Positions 16,433-25,918 of a stretch of 64,000 bases of DNA are shown here, one piece after another. The notes beneath the pieces were generated by a model. It worked only from the letters and a program-made list of their open reading frames with translations, had not been told where the DNA came from and searched no databases. The position numbers were made by a program, and so were the translations under genes. The first letter of the stretch is position 1. Each line of letters opens with the position of its first letter. The stretch is taken from NCBI GenBank assembly GCA_017473955.1, contig JAFUIK010000031.1, positions 42,838 through 106,837 of the forward strand, read 5' to 3'. This stretch comes from Ruminococcus sp. (GTDB lineage Bacteria; Bacillota; Clostridia; Oscillospirales; Acutalibacteraceae).

Positions 16433-16939
16433 TTAATCGTTTAGCGTTTCGTATACAAACTTGTTCATAAAATAGAAAACAGCCGTGCATAAAATCGTTT
16501 GAACAATGCGTGAAATATAGTGATTAACGTAGTAAACTCCCGCGTTATCGTAGCCTTTTATTACAAATGCAAAAACAAAGTGAAGCGTTAAAAGGGCGGT
16601 GATTACAATAACTGCTGTGAGCATCACGTTGTAGAAATTCGCAGCGATGAAATTATTGGCACAGAAGCCTAAAATAAAACACACAATTGCAAGCGAGATT
16701 GTGAACAAACCGATAGAATTTGAAAAGCCTAAATCAGTTAGCACACCGCACGCAACACCGAACATCATCGCGGGAACCTCGTTTTCAAAGACCGCGATAG
16801 TTAAAGCTAATGCAATCAGAAAACAAGGGGTTGCACCGAAAATTTCGGGGAGCAACAGCGGAGTGGAGCCAAGCACGAAGAAAACTAAAATCTCGATGCT
16901 GTAGGCCAAATATCTGAAAAATCTTAATTTCTGCATCAT
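16433..16939 (-). CDS. mreD: Rod-shape-determining protein MreD
   Basis: The 168-residue integral membrane protein has about five hydrophobic segments and the typical small MreD pattern, with little sequence identity expected. Identification rests on size, topology and position between mreC and mrdA. Its start overlaps the mreC stop by four bases (ATGA), indicating translational coupling. It works with MreC in organising the side-wall synthesis complex. Confidence 0.9.
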   Translation of the reverse strand: MMQKLRFFRYLAYSIEILVFFVLGSTPLLLPEIFGATPCFLIALALTIAVFENEVPAMMFGVACGVLTDLGFSNSIGLFTISLAIVCFILGFCANNFIAANFYNVMLTAVIVITALLTLHFVFAFVIKGYDNAGVYYVNHYISRIVQTILCTAVFYFMNKFVYETLND

Positions 16940-17784
16940 TGTTTCTCCGTATTTGAGTTTAGAAGCACTTCACCCTGACCCGTGTAGTTTGTGATGATAG
17001 CAAGGTCGGTGATAGTTGTTATATCATCATACGGTTTAACAACGGCGTAGTAGGTTGAATTATAGGTATCGTAGCATACGTCGGTAACCTCACCTATAAT
17101 CAATCCCTTAGGATAAAGACCGCTGACGCCTGTTGATGTTATGATATCTCCTGCTTTAACCTTATGAGTAGCAGAAAGCTTGGTAAATGTTGTCAGGTTT
17201 TCGTCACAGTAAAGTGCTGAGCCTGTGACAATACCCATATCACTGCTTTTGTTGTCAATCGCTCCGACACTTGTCTGAGGAGAAAGTATGGTTACGACCT
17301 TACAAGTATTCAGGTCAATTTCACTCACCCAGCCGATAAGTCCGTTGTCTGATACGACAGGGTCGCCGACACAGATGTCGGAGGAAGAACCTTTGTCAAG
17401 TGTGAATGAGTAAAACTCGTCATTTGAATCACGTCTTAAAACTACTGACGGAACAATAGAATACTCAGGATGCTCCTTTTTAAGGTTGTAGAACTTCCAC
17501 AGCCTTGTGTTTTCAGTGAGCGTATCGTAGTAATTTACAAGCTGAGAGCGAAGCTGTGTGTTTTCGTCTTTGAGCCTCTCGTATTCACTCAAAAGCTCAG
17601 AGTATGACATATCCTCGTCGCTTGTTGCCGCCGCCGTAACTTTTGACAACGGATATGTAACGCTGTTGACGGTGGAGGAAAGAATATTTTTATCAATGCT
17701 GTTAGTAAAAACTGAGAGCACAATCAGAATAAAAACAGTGGAAAGAAAAATTCTCACGCTGTTTGATTTGAAAAAATCCTTCAT
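16936..17784 (-). CDS. mreC: Rod-shape-determining protein MreC
   Basis: The 282-residue protein has one N-terminal membrane segment (about 11-28), a coiled coil at about 60-90 (LLSEYERLKDENTQLRSQLV), and the two beta-barrel outer domain (VVSDNGLIGWVSEI, then SALYCDENLTTF). It links MreB inside with the penicillin-binding proteins outside. AGGAGGT precedes the ATG. It follows mreB after an 88-base gap containing a hairpin. Confidence 0.95.
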   Translation of the reverse strand: MKDFFKSNSVRIFLSTVFILIVLSVFTNSIDKNILSSTVNSVTYPLSKVTAAATSDEDMSYSELLSEYERLKDENTQLRSQLVNYYDTLTENTRLWKFYNLKKEHPEYSIVPSVVLRRDSNDEFYSFTLDKGSSSDICVGDPVVSDNGLIGWVSEIDLNTCKVVTILSPQTSVGAIDNKSSDMGIVTGSALYCDENLTTFTKLSATHKVKAGDIITSTGVSGLYPKGLIIGEVTDVCYDTYNSTYYAVVKPYDDITTITDLAIITNYTGQGEVLLNSNTEKQ

Positions 17785-17810
17785 TTTTACCTCCTGTCAA
17801 AAATAATTTC

Positions 17811-17834
17811 GCACCGCACATCTTTGTGCGGTGC
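17811..17834 (-). terminator. Hairpin between mreB and mreC
   Basis: A perfect GCACCGCACA / TGTGCGGTGC stem with loop TCTT (plus-strand notation), followed on the minus strand by GAAATTATTTTT. It may partly terminate mreB transcripts so that MreB is made in excess over MreCD. Confidence 0.65.
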
Positions 17835-17872
17835 TTAGCTCACTCTAAACGCTTAGAGTAGATATTGTGTAG

Positions 17873-18904
<1,032 letters not shown>

Positions 18905-18944
18905 TCAACTCATTATAAATGAAAACATTTCCCTATTCTTTCTT

Positions 18945-18973
18945 AGTATAACCGATTGTACGGTTTATTTCAA
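18945..18973 (-). promoter_or_regulatory. Sigma-A-type promoter of mreB
   Basis: On the minus strand TTGAAA (18973-18968), 17-base spacer, TATACT (18950-18945), about 65 bases before the start. Confidence 0.8.
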
Positions 18974-19080
18974 TAATTTTTCAGGATATAATTGTGAATT
19001 TTATAATAACATATGGCGGAATACCTCACTAAAAAAGGGAGGTGTCACATAAGCTTTGCAGGGCAACGAGCCTTTGACGC

Positions 19081-19524
19081 TCAATTTTTTCCTGTTGAAC
19101 CGAAACCGCCTTCTCCACGCTCGGTGCTATCAAGGTCATCAACTTCAATTGCTTCACAAATGCACACAGGAGCGATAACCAACTGTGCGATTCTTTCATC
19201 AGGGGTGATTGTGTATGCTTTTTTCGAAATGTTTGTAAGTCCGACGCACACCTCGCCTCGGTAGTCGGAATCAACAACACCAACGCAATTTGCGAGTGTT
19301 ATGCCGTGTTTTATAGCAAGCCCGGACCGTGCGTAAATATATGCCACGTAGTTTTCGTTTTCAAGAGCGATAGCAAGTCCTGTTGGGATTACCTTGATTT
19401 CGCCGGGTTCAACAGTGATTTCACTGTCAATGCATGCGTGTAGGTCCATACCAGCCGAGCCCTTTGTTGCACGGTGAATCATCTTAGCGTTTTCTCTTAA
19501 CTTTTTAACTTTTAAAATCTGCAT
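19081..19524 (-). CDS. dut: dUTP diphosphatase
   Basis: The start is the ATG at 19524, preceded by AAAGGTG; the in-frame GTG at 19533 lies within that site. The 147-residue trimeric-type dUTPase has all five motifs, including AGMDLHA, YARSGLAIKHG, NCVGVVDSDYRGE, DERIAQLVI and the C-terminal RGEGGFGSTGK that closes over the active site. It hydrolyses dUTP to dUMP and pyrophosphate, keeping uracil out of DNA and feeding thymidylate synthesis. Stand-alone between mreB and the U32 peptidase gene. Confidence 0.96.
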   Translation of the reverse strand: MQILKVKKLRENAKMIHRATKGSAGMDLHACIDSEITVEPGEIKVIPTGLAIALENENYVAYIYARSGLAIKHGITLANCVGVVDSDYRGEVCVGLTNISKKAYTITPDERIAQLVIAPVCICEAIEVDDLDSTERGEGGFGSTGKN

Positions 19525-19662
19525 AGTTATCACCTTTCTTGCATAATCGTTTGAAGACTTGCAAAAATTGAAATTAAAATCAATAATTAAACAGCAGAAA
19601 CGACTATTAAAAAATATATAATTCTCTTTTGAAAATTTAAGAAATTTCTTTAGAATAATTCT

Positions 19663-21759
19663 TTAAAAGATTGTGAAATTTTTCACACCTCTTAAGTATA
19701 AACCATGTGTAAAACGCGTGAAACTACGGTTTTCGCTCAATTTTTTAAGGATTTTTTCCTTGTTTTCCACAGAGTTTTCCACATACATGTGAAGAATTGT
19801 GAAATTCACGTTCTTTGATTTATAAATCTCCTGCGGCAATATAAGCGGTACGCAGTTTAAAATTTCGGTTACCACACCGTCGCATTTAAGCGGAAACTGT
19901 TCGCCCTTACGGTCTTGCAGATTTAATGCTTTTTTGCAAGTTGCACAGGAGTGGACACCGCTTTTGACAGGACAGTTGCGAGTCATCATCAGCGGAAGAT
20001 ATCCGTATGATGCAACACCTGTAGGAAGTTCAGACTTAAGTGCGTTAACTCTCTTGTAATCAAGCTCAATAGACAGCTCAACGTTACTACATCCGTAGCC
20101 TTTAGCCCATTTTAGTGACAGAGAGTTTGCGATATTCATAGCAAAACTCAGGCTAGAGCAGATGTCGAGCTGTTTACAAATATAAACAGCACCGATATTA
20201 TGGCAATATGCGTGGGTTATACCCATAGCTTTTGCTTTTTGTAAAGCACTTATGATTTTATCTTCACGCGAGAACATACCTCTGGGTATCTCAACAGCTA
20301 TGTTGATGCCCTCGTTTTTAAGCTTTGCGACCTTTTCTTCATTTTTAACAACATCAAAAAGCGGAGCAAAAACGTAAGCAAACTTTGAAAAGCTCTTAGG
20401 TATTTCAAGGTCAGATACCAAAGCACGTTGTGCTAAACTGGCTTTGTGAGTGTCATTAATTTCAGCAGTAAGACTCTCAAAATCTATTTTATTAACCTTG
20501 TAGTTATGCCATTTTTCTCGCTTTTTACAAAGCAGGTCAAGTGCATTCCTACGCAACGCGTTTATTTCTTTTGCAGGGATAAATGCGTTGCCTAAAATTG
20601 TGCAATTAAGCGTTTTTAGAATGAACGGTGTGTCACCTGTTTTTGATAGATAGCTGTGTAGTTTCTCTTTAGAAACGCTCATATTTTGAGCTTCTTGCAC
20701 TTGAAAGTCGCTTGTAACTGTCACATTATTCTTGCCGTCAGTGACGGTTAAGATTATAGGTTTACCTACAGTAACAGAAATATCAGCGGTAATTTCAACA
20801 TGCTGAAGCTCATCCTTATAGGTTGAGCGAATATTTTTCAATAGCTTTTCGGAAGCCGAAAGAACGTCCTCACGTTTTCTGTAGCCGAACATATAGTGAC
20901 CTAAATTAGAGGTGTAGTAACCGTCAGTAAAGCCTGTTCTTGAAAAAACAGCTTGCAAATCGTGTGCAGTTTCATCATCAACAAAGCCGTTGTCACGCAT
21001 TTGTACGCATGCTTGTACAGCGGAAGCTACATATTCAGGGCGTTTCATTCTGCCCTCTATTTTTGCACTGACAACACCGATTTCCTGTAGCTCACGAATA
21101 TATTTTACAAGCGAGTTGTCCTTTAAGCTCAACGCGTGGGTGTTAGAGCTGTCTGATGAAAAAGGGAGCCTGCACGGTTGAGCACACATACCTCGGTTAG
21201 CACTACGAGTGCCAAGCATCGCAGACATATAACACTGACCTGAAACACACATACAAAGTGCTCCGTGAACAAAAACCTCGAGCTCTATGTCGCAGTTGTC
21301 GGCGATATACTTAATCTCGTCCTTAGACATTTCTCGTGCTAAAACAACACGCGAAAAGCCCAGTTCTTTCAACGCTTTTGCTCCGGAGAGTGTGTGAACA
21401 CTCATTTGGGTGGATGCATGAAGCTTGAGAGAGGGTACGAGCTGTTTAACAGCCATTGCAAACCCGATATCCTGAGTAATCAGTGCATCAATATCACATT
21501 TAGCCGCATTTTTAACAAGCTCTAACGCTTCATCAAGTTCGTCATCAAAAATGAGAGTGTTGAGAGCTAAATATACTTTGACCCCATACGCGTGGCAATA
21601 TTTCACGGCATCAGAAAGTTCTTCCAAAGTGAAGTTTTTCGCCGATGCTCGTGCGGAAAAGTCCTTAGCTCCGACGTACACAGCATCAGCACCGCTTCGA
21701 ACAGCGGCATAAATGCTGTCGAATCCTCCGCTTGGAGCTAAAATTTCAATTTTATTCAT
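19663..21759 (-). CDS. U32 family peptidase (RlhA-like, with C-terminal DUF3656-type region)
   Basis: The start MNKIEILAPSGGFDS at 21759 overlaps the end of zapA by 8 bases and matches the usual U32 N-terminus. The 698-residue product carries the U32 core with the Cys cluster HGALCMCVSGQCYMSA and SANRGMCAQPCRLPF, then a long C-terminal region with a second Cys cluster (NCPVKSGVHSCATCKKA). These proteins are called peptidases, but the E. coli relatives act in 23S rRNA or tRNA hydroxylation and bind Fe-S through the cysteines. I cannot tell which RNA, if any, is the target. Overlap with zapA suggests cotranscription. Confidence 0.88.
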   Translation of the reverse strand: MNKIEILAPSGGFDSIYAAVRSGADAVYVGAKDFSARASAKNFTLEELSDAVKYCHAYGVKVYLALNTLIFDDELDEALELVKNAAKCDIDALITQDIGFAMAVKQLVPSLKLHASTQMSVHTLSGAKALKELGFSRVVLAREMSKDEIKYIADNCDIELEVFVHGALCMCVSGQCYMSAMLGTRSANRGMCAQPCRLPFSSDSSNTHALSLKDNSLVKYIRELQEIGVVSAKIEGRMKRPEYVASAVQACVQMRDNGFVDDETAHDLQAVFSRTGFTDGYYTSNLGHYMFGYRKREDVLSASEKLLKNIRSTYKDELQHVEITADISVTVGKPIILTVTDGKNNVTVTSDFQVQEAQNMSVSKEKLHSYLSKTGDTPFILKTLNCTILGNAFIPAKEINALRRNALDLLCKKREKWHNYKVNKIDFESLTAEINDTHKASLAQRALVSDLEIPKSFSKFAYVFAPLFDVVKNEEKVAKLKNEGINIAVEIPRGMFSREDKIISALQKAKAMGITHAYCHNIGAVYICKQLDICSSLSFAMNIANSLSLKWAKGYGCSNVELSIELDYKRVNALKSELPTGVASYGYLPLMMTRNCPVKSGVHSCATCKKALNLQDRKGEQFPLKCDGVVTEILNCVPLILPQEIYKSKNVNFTILHMYVENSVENKEKILKKLSENRSFTRFTHGLYLRGVKNFTIF

Positions 21760-22435
21760 CAGTTTCGTCGTCAAATAGACTGTACTGACGAAGTGGAGTG
21801 TATCCCTTTTGTTCTGACTGCTGTTTTAAGAAACGCTCCTTAAACGGATTTTTGTGTTCATGGCTGTGACGCTTTTTGTCAGGTTTTTTCTCCGTTTCAA
21901 CATTATCTGTAGCAGGCACAGTATCAGCTTTTACCTCTTCTTTAGTTTCTTCGGTAATCTCTACTTCGTTCGTTTCTACGAGATCTTCATCCTCGTCAAA
22001 GTCAAAGGATAAATCATCGTCTGAGTCTATTTCGATTTCTACTTCTTCAGTTTTTTCAGTTGTTTTTTTGATTTCTACTGACGTTGCGATTAAGGTTTTC
22101 TTTGAATTAAGAAGCTCCTGCTTTTCGCCTTTGAGCTTTTCAACCTCTGCTTTTAATGCTTCGTTTTCTTCTCTTAATTTTTCAGAATCCTTTATGTAAT
22201 CTTTAATCTGCTCTTTAAGCTCATTTAATGATGCTCTTGCTTTAGCTTCATCGTCGCAGAAATCGAGTGCTGTCATAACAGCACACTTCTCTCTGGACAT
22301 ATTTGAGGATGCAAACAACGAATTTATCGCGGTGTCAACCTTTGACGCAATAGTTGACACGTATTTTTCAGACTCGGTTGTGATGAGAGTGAGTTTTTGA
22401 CCCGCAACAAAAACGGATATCTTTTTCTTTTCCAT
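21752..22435 (-). CDS. zapA: ZapA-like cell division protein with long acidic C-terminal extension
   Basis: Residues 1-75 fit ZapA (KKISVFVAGQKLTLIT, then MTALDFCDDEAKA), followed by a coiled coil to about 115 (KDSEKLREENEALKAEVEKL). ZapA bundles FtsZ filaments and is usually about 85-110 residues. This protein continues for a further 110 residues: a very acidic stretch (EIEIDSDDDLSFDFDEDEDL), then a basic region (KKPDKKRHSHEHKNPFKERF) and an end motif LRQYSLFDDETDE. The extension seems disordered and its function is unknown. AGAGGTG precedes the ATG. Confidence 0.85.
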   Translation of the reverse strand: MEKKKISVFVAGQKLTLITTESEKYVSTIASKVDTAINSLFASSNMSREKCAVMTALDFCDDEAKARASLNELKEQIKDYIKDSEKLREENEALKAEVEKLKGEKQELLNSKKTLIATSVEIKKTTEKTEEVEIEIDSDDDLSFDFDEDEDLVETNEVEITEETKEEVKADTVPATDNVETEKKPDKKRHSHEHKNPFKERFLKQQSEQKGYTPLRQYSLFDDETDE

Positions 22436-22470
22436 AATAACACCTCTGCAAAAGATTTTTAACCGAATAA

Positions 22471-22500
22471 ATTATATACCAAAACTTGTAAACACCTCAA
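22471..22500 (-). promoter_or_regulatory. Sigma-A-type promoter of zapA
   Basis: On the minus strand TTGAGG (22500-22495), 18-base spacer, TATAAT (22476-22471). Confidence 0.55.
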
Positions 22501-22563
22501 GTTTTACTACCGTATTGTAATATTTTAAATACAAATGTCTTTGAATTGTTACACAAAAGAGAA

Positions 22564-22591
22564 CCGTCCGACAGCATTTGCTATCGGACGG
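22564..22591 (-). terminator. Terminator of the sigma module 3 operon
   Basis: CCGTCCGATAGC / GCTGTCGGACGG stem with an AAAT loop on the minus strand, followed by TTCTCTTTTG, 22 bases after the dockerin gene stop. Confidence 0.88.
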
Positions 22592-22612
22592 ATATTCTAT
22601 ATGTGTAATTTT

Positions 22613-23587
22613 TTAGATACCTGCAAGCTTAAGCTGAATAGCTGTAGCGTCCAAGATATTACGCTTAGAGTCGCGGTTCATATCACTTTTGTAGGTGAGT
22701 GCTGTCGCATTGTAATAAGAGATGTCGTCACCACTAGGATATTCTGCAAGCTGAGCCGCAACAAGCTGAATGAATGTTGCATCTAAAATGCTGAGCTTGC
22801 CGTCATTATCAGCATCGCCCAAAGGTGAGCCTATGTTATAATTTTCCATATATTCAGTCAGGAAAGGATAGTCATCAACTATAGTTTCAGAAAACTCAAT
22901 AAACTTGTTTTCCTCCAAATCATACAAAGCATAACCAAAACGGAAAGGGGTGTAAAGCTGAGGTTGAGTAATAATTCTGTCACCAATAATTGTGCCGTCA
23001 AGTGCATCAGGAGCCATAGCAAAATGGCAGTAAACTATCGCAAAATCTATCGCATCATCGCAGTCAACATCCATTTCGCCGATTTCTTGATACCAGAACT
23101 CACCCATGTAGTATGCAGACTCTGTTTCAGGGTAATGCTCAAAAATGCGGTCCAGGTAGATGTGTGTGCTTTCATTTTCTAATTCGCCGTTTTCGAAGTA
23201 GTCAACACTGTACACAAGCTCGCTTTCAGCAATTCTCTTAACATCCTGAGCTTTAACCGTTATGATGATAACATTCTGGAAAATTACAATCTCTTCGTAG
23301 TCAATGTTGTCAAAAACAACAGGCTCAAATTCTGTGATAAACCAGTTATCATAATATTCGTTGAGCTCTTTTCTGGCTTCACCAATATCGGGCCAGCTAG
23401 GCATTTCGGTTGCATTCGGGCTGTAGCCCGTAGGTGTTACATAGATATCAACTGTGTCATCGTCCTCTTTTTGCATTAGCACCTGTTGAAGCTGGTTGCT
23501 AATTTTACTGTTTTGTGCAAATGTCGGGAAAACAGATATTGACAGTACAAGTACACATATAAGAATATAGCTAAGTATCTTTTTCAT
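22613..23587 (-). CDS. Secreted dockerin protein in the sigma module 3 operon
   Basis: The 324-residue product has a signal peptide (MKKILSYILICVLVLSISVF), an N-terminal part of about 110 residues (ISNQLQQVLMQKEDDDTVDI, then VIIITVKAQDVKRIAESELV) that resembles a protease-propeptide-like (I9-type) fold by pattern only, a second unknown region, and a C-terminal dockerin at about 255-324. The dockerin is atypical: its second half lacks one calcium-loop residue pattern (SDMNRDSKRNILDATAIQL) and the spacer between halves is long. It begins 12 bases after the partner gene, with AAGGAGG overlapping that stop codon, so it is cotranscribed with the sigma factor. This is the direct link between the sigma modules and dockerin proteins. 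Confidence 0.83.
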   Translation of the reverse strand: MKKILSYILICVLVLSISVFPTFAQNSKISNQLQQVLMQKEDDDTVDIYVTPTGYSPNATEMPSWPDIGEARKELNEYYDNWFITEFEPVVFDNIDYEEIVIFQNVIIITVKAQDVKRIAESELVYSVDYFENGELENESTHIYLDRIFEHYPETESAYYMGEFWYQEIGEMDVDCDDAIDFAIVYCHFAMAPDALDGTIIGDRIITQPQLYTPFRFGYALYDLEENKFIEFSETIVDDYPFLTEYMENYNIGSPLGDADNDGKLSILDATFIQLVAAQLAEYPSGDDISYYNATALTYKSDMNRDSKRNILDATAIQLKLAGI

Positions 23588-23599
23588 AGGACAACCTCC

Positions 23600-24382
23600 T
23601 TAGTTGACTGTTACATAAATGGTTTCTTCAAAAATCACGTCACCGTTTATGTTCAAATAATAGAAGTTATAGGGACCTGAAAACAACGCATCTACCGATT
23701 TGTACCCCTCAAAGCTTACAATAGCATATCCATTACCTATAATAGTAACCTTGGCTGGGTATTTTGTTGGTTCGCCTCCGGCACTCGTGATATTTTCGCT
23801 GTCGCTAACGATATAGCAGTAAACCGTGGTGCTACCACACAACGCACTTTCAGGGACAAAACCGACGCTCACACCACCCGCTTCTTGTTCAGGAGGATCA
23901 GGGAAACCATTAGGGTTAGAGGGTTGATTATCAGGCTCAAGAGTGCCGTCGTCAGGTGTGGTTTCAATTTGAGGTGGGTCGGGGTTTTGAGTAGGAGCGG
24001 TCGAAGTAGCATCTTGAGTACTGTTATCTTCAGTAGTTTGCTGTGTTTCTTCGACATTTTCTGTGGGTGGGCTTGTCGGATTCTCGGAAATGCTGTTTTC
24101 GGTTTCTTTATTATTAAAAGTTTCTGTTTTTGTATTTTGAGTTGCGATTGTGTCAGGATATTTTACAGGCAATATATCGTCGTTTTTTGCAAAGCTGAAA
24201 AGGGCTACTGACAACGCACATAGAAAAACAAAGCACGCTACATATGATAGCTTTCTGTAAAGAGAGGGAAATGCAAAAACGTTCTTTTTCTGTTTTGATT
24301 CTGACGGAAAATTCAAGGCTTTTTCTACCCAAGTATCAGGGATTTCAAGGTTTTCGATGTTGTTAAAATTCACCTTTCTCAT
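23600..24382 (-). CDS. Membrane-anchored sigma partner (putative anti-sigma), module 3
   Basis: The 260-residue paralogue of the partners at 3197 and 4606 has the N-terminal motif NFNNIENLEIPDTW, a membrane segment at about 46-64, a stalk rich in Thr, Pro, Asn and Gln, and an outer domain from about residue 170 (VSVGFVPESALCGSTTVYCY) to the end. The outer domain is the most diverged of the three and lacks the YYP motif, having VSFEGYKSVDALF instead. It overlaps the sigma gene by four bases (ATGA). Different outer domains on the same chassis suggest different signals. The anti-sigma role is inferred. Confidence 0.75.
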   Translation of the reverse strand: MRKVNFNNIENLEIPDTWVEKALNFPSESKQKKNVFAFPSLYRKLSYVACFVFLCALSVALFSFAKNDDILPVKYPDTIATQNTKTETFNNKETENSISENPTSPPTENVEETQQTTEDNSTQDATSTAPTQNPDPPQIETTPDDGTLEPDNQPSNPNGFPDPPEQEAGGVSVGFVPESALCGSTTVYCYIVSDSENITSAGGEPTKYPAKVTIIGNGYAIVSFEGYKSVDALFSGPYNFYYLNINGDVIFEETIYVTVN

Positions 24383-24864
24383 CTGTCATCACCTCCGTAA
24401 ATAGCTTTGAGTTTTACTCTGCCACGACGCAGGATGGTTTTGATGGTGTTTTGGTTTTTTCCTAAGATTTCAGCGATTTCGTCAATTTTGTATCGCTCGA
24501 TGTAGTGAAGATACAAGACGTTGCGATACTTAGGCTCGAGTTTTAAAAGTGCCCACGAAATGTCACATTCATCTTCGGGAAAATCTACTGAGTTAACTTT
24601 TACGTCTTTGAGGGGGAGTAGGGGTGTGTTATCACGTATAAAGTTCTTACATTCGTTTATTGCAACACGGATGAGCCATGCTTTCAGGTGAGTTTCGTCA
24701 TTAAAATCGGGGGATTTTGTATAGAGTCGGGCGAAAACATTCTGGAAGCAGTCTTCCGCATCAGCGTGATTTTTAAGTCGCACCAAGCACACAGAGCCGA
24801 CGGCTTTTTTGTACTTTAGCACGGTTTCTTCGTATGTAAGACCCGCAAAACGCTTTTGTGCCAT
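24379..24864 (-). CDS. ECF-like sigma factor, module 3
   Basis: I start at ATG 24864 (MAQKRFAGLTYEETVLKYKK), preceded by GAGGGGGGAT, rather than the ATG at 24894 inside the promoter element. The 161-residue protein has sigma region 2 (DAEDCFQNVFARLYTKSPDF, HLKAWLIRVAINECKNF) and region 4 (EPKYRNVLYLHYIERYKIDE, GKNQNTIKTILRRG). It is first in a three-gene operon with its partner and a dockerin gene. The three sigma proteins are close paralogues of nearly equal length, so this set arose by duplication. Confidence 0.88.
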   Translation of the reverse strand: MAQKRFAGLTYEETVLKYKKAVGSVCLVRLKNHADAEDCFQNVFARLYTKSPDFNDETHLKAWLIRVAINECKNFIRDNTPLLPLKDVKVNSVDFPEDECDISWALLKLEPKYRNVLYLHYIERYKIDEIAEILGKNQNTIKTILRRGRVKLKAIYGGDDR

Positions 24865-24882
24865 TTTTATCCCCCCTCTATT

Positions 24883-24914
24883 ATTAAAACACATAAAAGG
24901 CTAAAAAGGTTTCA
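24883..24914 (-). promoter_or_regulatory. ECF-type promoter candidate, sigma module 3
   Basis: On the minus strand TGAAAC (24914-24909), 16 bases, GTGTTTTAA. It parallels the module 2 element, including the following TAGAGGGGGGAT leader. Autoregulation is inferred. Confidence 0.55.
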
Positions 24915-24946
24915 TATAAAAGAAAAATTTTTGTTTCGTAAAAGAA

Positions 24947-24974
24947 AAGGTCACAGTCGAGACTGTGACCTTTT
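24947..24974 (-). terminator. Terminator of the first zinc-ribbon gene
   Basis: AAGGTCACAGTC / GACTGTGACCTT, 12-bp stem with a two-base centre, followed by TTTTCTTTT on the minus strand. Confidence 0.88.
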
Positions 24975-24984
24975 ATCATACTCA

Positions 24985-25797
24985 TTACTTTTTAACAAAT
25001 CCGATGCTGATGTAGCTTTTCTCGGTTTCTTCCATTGAAAGGTAGTCAAAATCTCCTTCATCTAAAAGACCCGCATTTTGCATTTCTTTGAGGTTATCCT
25101 TGTTGTCAACGTGGGTGTATTTTACGGTTACGATGAGATATGAGTTTGTGGTGTTGTATGTAACGGTACAGAAGCTTAGGTTTTCCTCGACTGTAAAATC
25201 AGCTTTTGTGAGTGTCATATAAGCGTCCTTTTCCTCATCGTTATATCCGTCGAGTGGGAAGTAGTAAGTGTCAACCATTTCCATAATAACGTCGTTTTCA
25301 AAACCGTACTCAGACTTTTCGACATAGCCGTCAGTTTCAGCATAAGCAAATGAACAGCTTTCTTCAGTCATAAATAACGTAGGAGTTTCGACGATGTTGT
25401 TGCTAGAAAAAATTTCTTCATATGTAAGACCTGTTACAACATAGTCCTCAAGGTCACTTGCTACTACCTCACTATCGGCACTATTAACGTCGATGTCGCT
25501 TACTACGTCCTTTGCTACATTATATCCGATAACACCGAGAACCACAACGCCGATTACAGCTATTACAATAAGAGCAATAGCTATGATGATAGCAACGATA
25601 CAACCCTTGTTGCTTTTCTTAGCCTGTACAGGTGGCTGTAAATTACCGTATGGATTATATGGTACAGAGCTACTGTACTGTGGAGCAGTAGGCTCTACAG
25701 TATTCTCATAAACAGGTGCGGCCTGTTGAGGTACACCGCAGTTGTTGCAGAACTTAGCACCGCTTTCGATTTCATAACCACAATTTTGACAATTCAT
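24985..25797 (-). CDS. Zinc-ribbon membrane protein, paralogue 1
   Basis: The start MNCQNCGYEIESGAKFCNNC lies 6 bases after GGAGG. The 270-residue protein has an N-terminal four-cysteine zinc ribbon (CxxC...CxxC), a Pro/Gln/Tyr-rich linker ending NPYGNLQPPVQAKKSNKGCI, one membrane segment at about 72-95, and an outer domain of about 160 residues that I do not recognise. The same layout and nearly the same linker occur in the next gene upstream. Such ribbon-plus-membrane proteins are common in Clostridia with unknown roles. Each gene has its own terminator. Confidence 0.8.
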   Translation of the reverse strand: MNCQNCGYEIESGAKFCNNCGVPQQAAPVYENTVEPTAPQYSSSVPYNPYGNLQPPVQAKKSNKGCIVAIIIAIALIVIAVIGVVVLGVIGYNVAKDVVSDIDVNSADSEVVASDLEDYVVTGLTYEEIFSSNNIVETPTLFMTEESCSFAYAETDGYVEKSEYGFENDVIMEMVDTYYFPLDGYNDEEKDAYMTLTKADFTVEENLSFCTVTYNTTNSYLIVTVKYTHVDNKDNLKEMQNAGLLDEGDFDYLSMEETEKSYISIGFVKK

Positions 25798-25880
25798 AAG
25801 CATCCTCCATGCGTCTACTTTTTGTAATACGACAATTTTATCACTAAATTTTACATATTACAAGAGTTTTCGTAAAAAGA

Positions 25881-25907
25881 AAAGTCACAGCCGAAACTGT
25901 GACTTTT
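25881..25907 (-). terminator. Terminator of the second zinc-ribbon gene
   Basis: AAAGTCACAG / CTGTGACTTT stem, loop CCGAAA, followed by TCTTTTT on the minus strand. Confidence 0.85.
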
Positions 25908-25918
25908 GGAAATAATAT

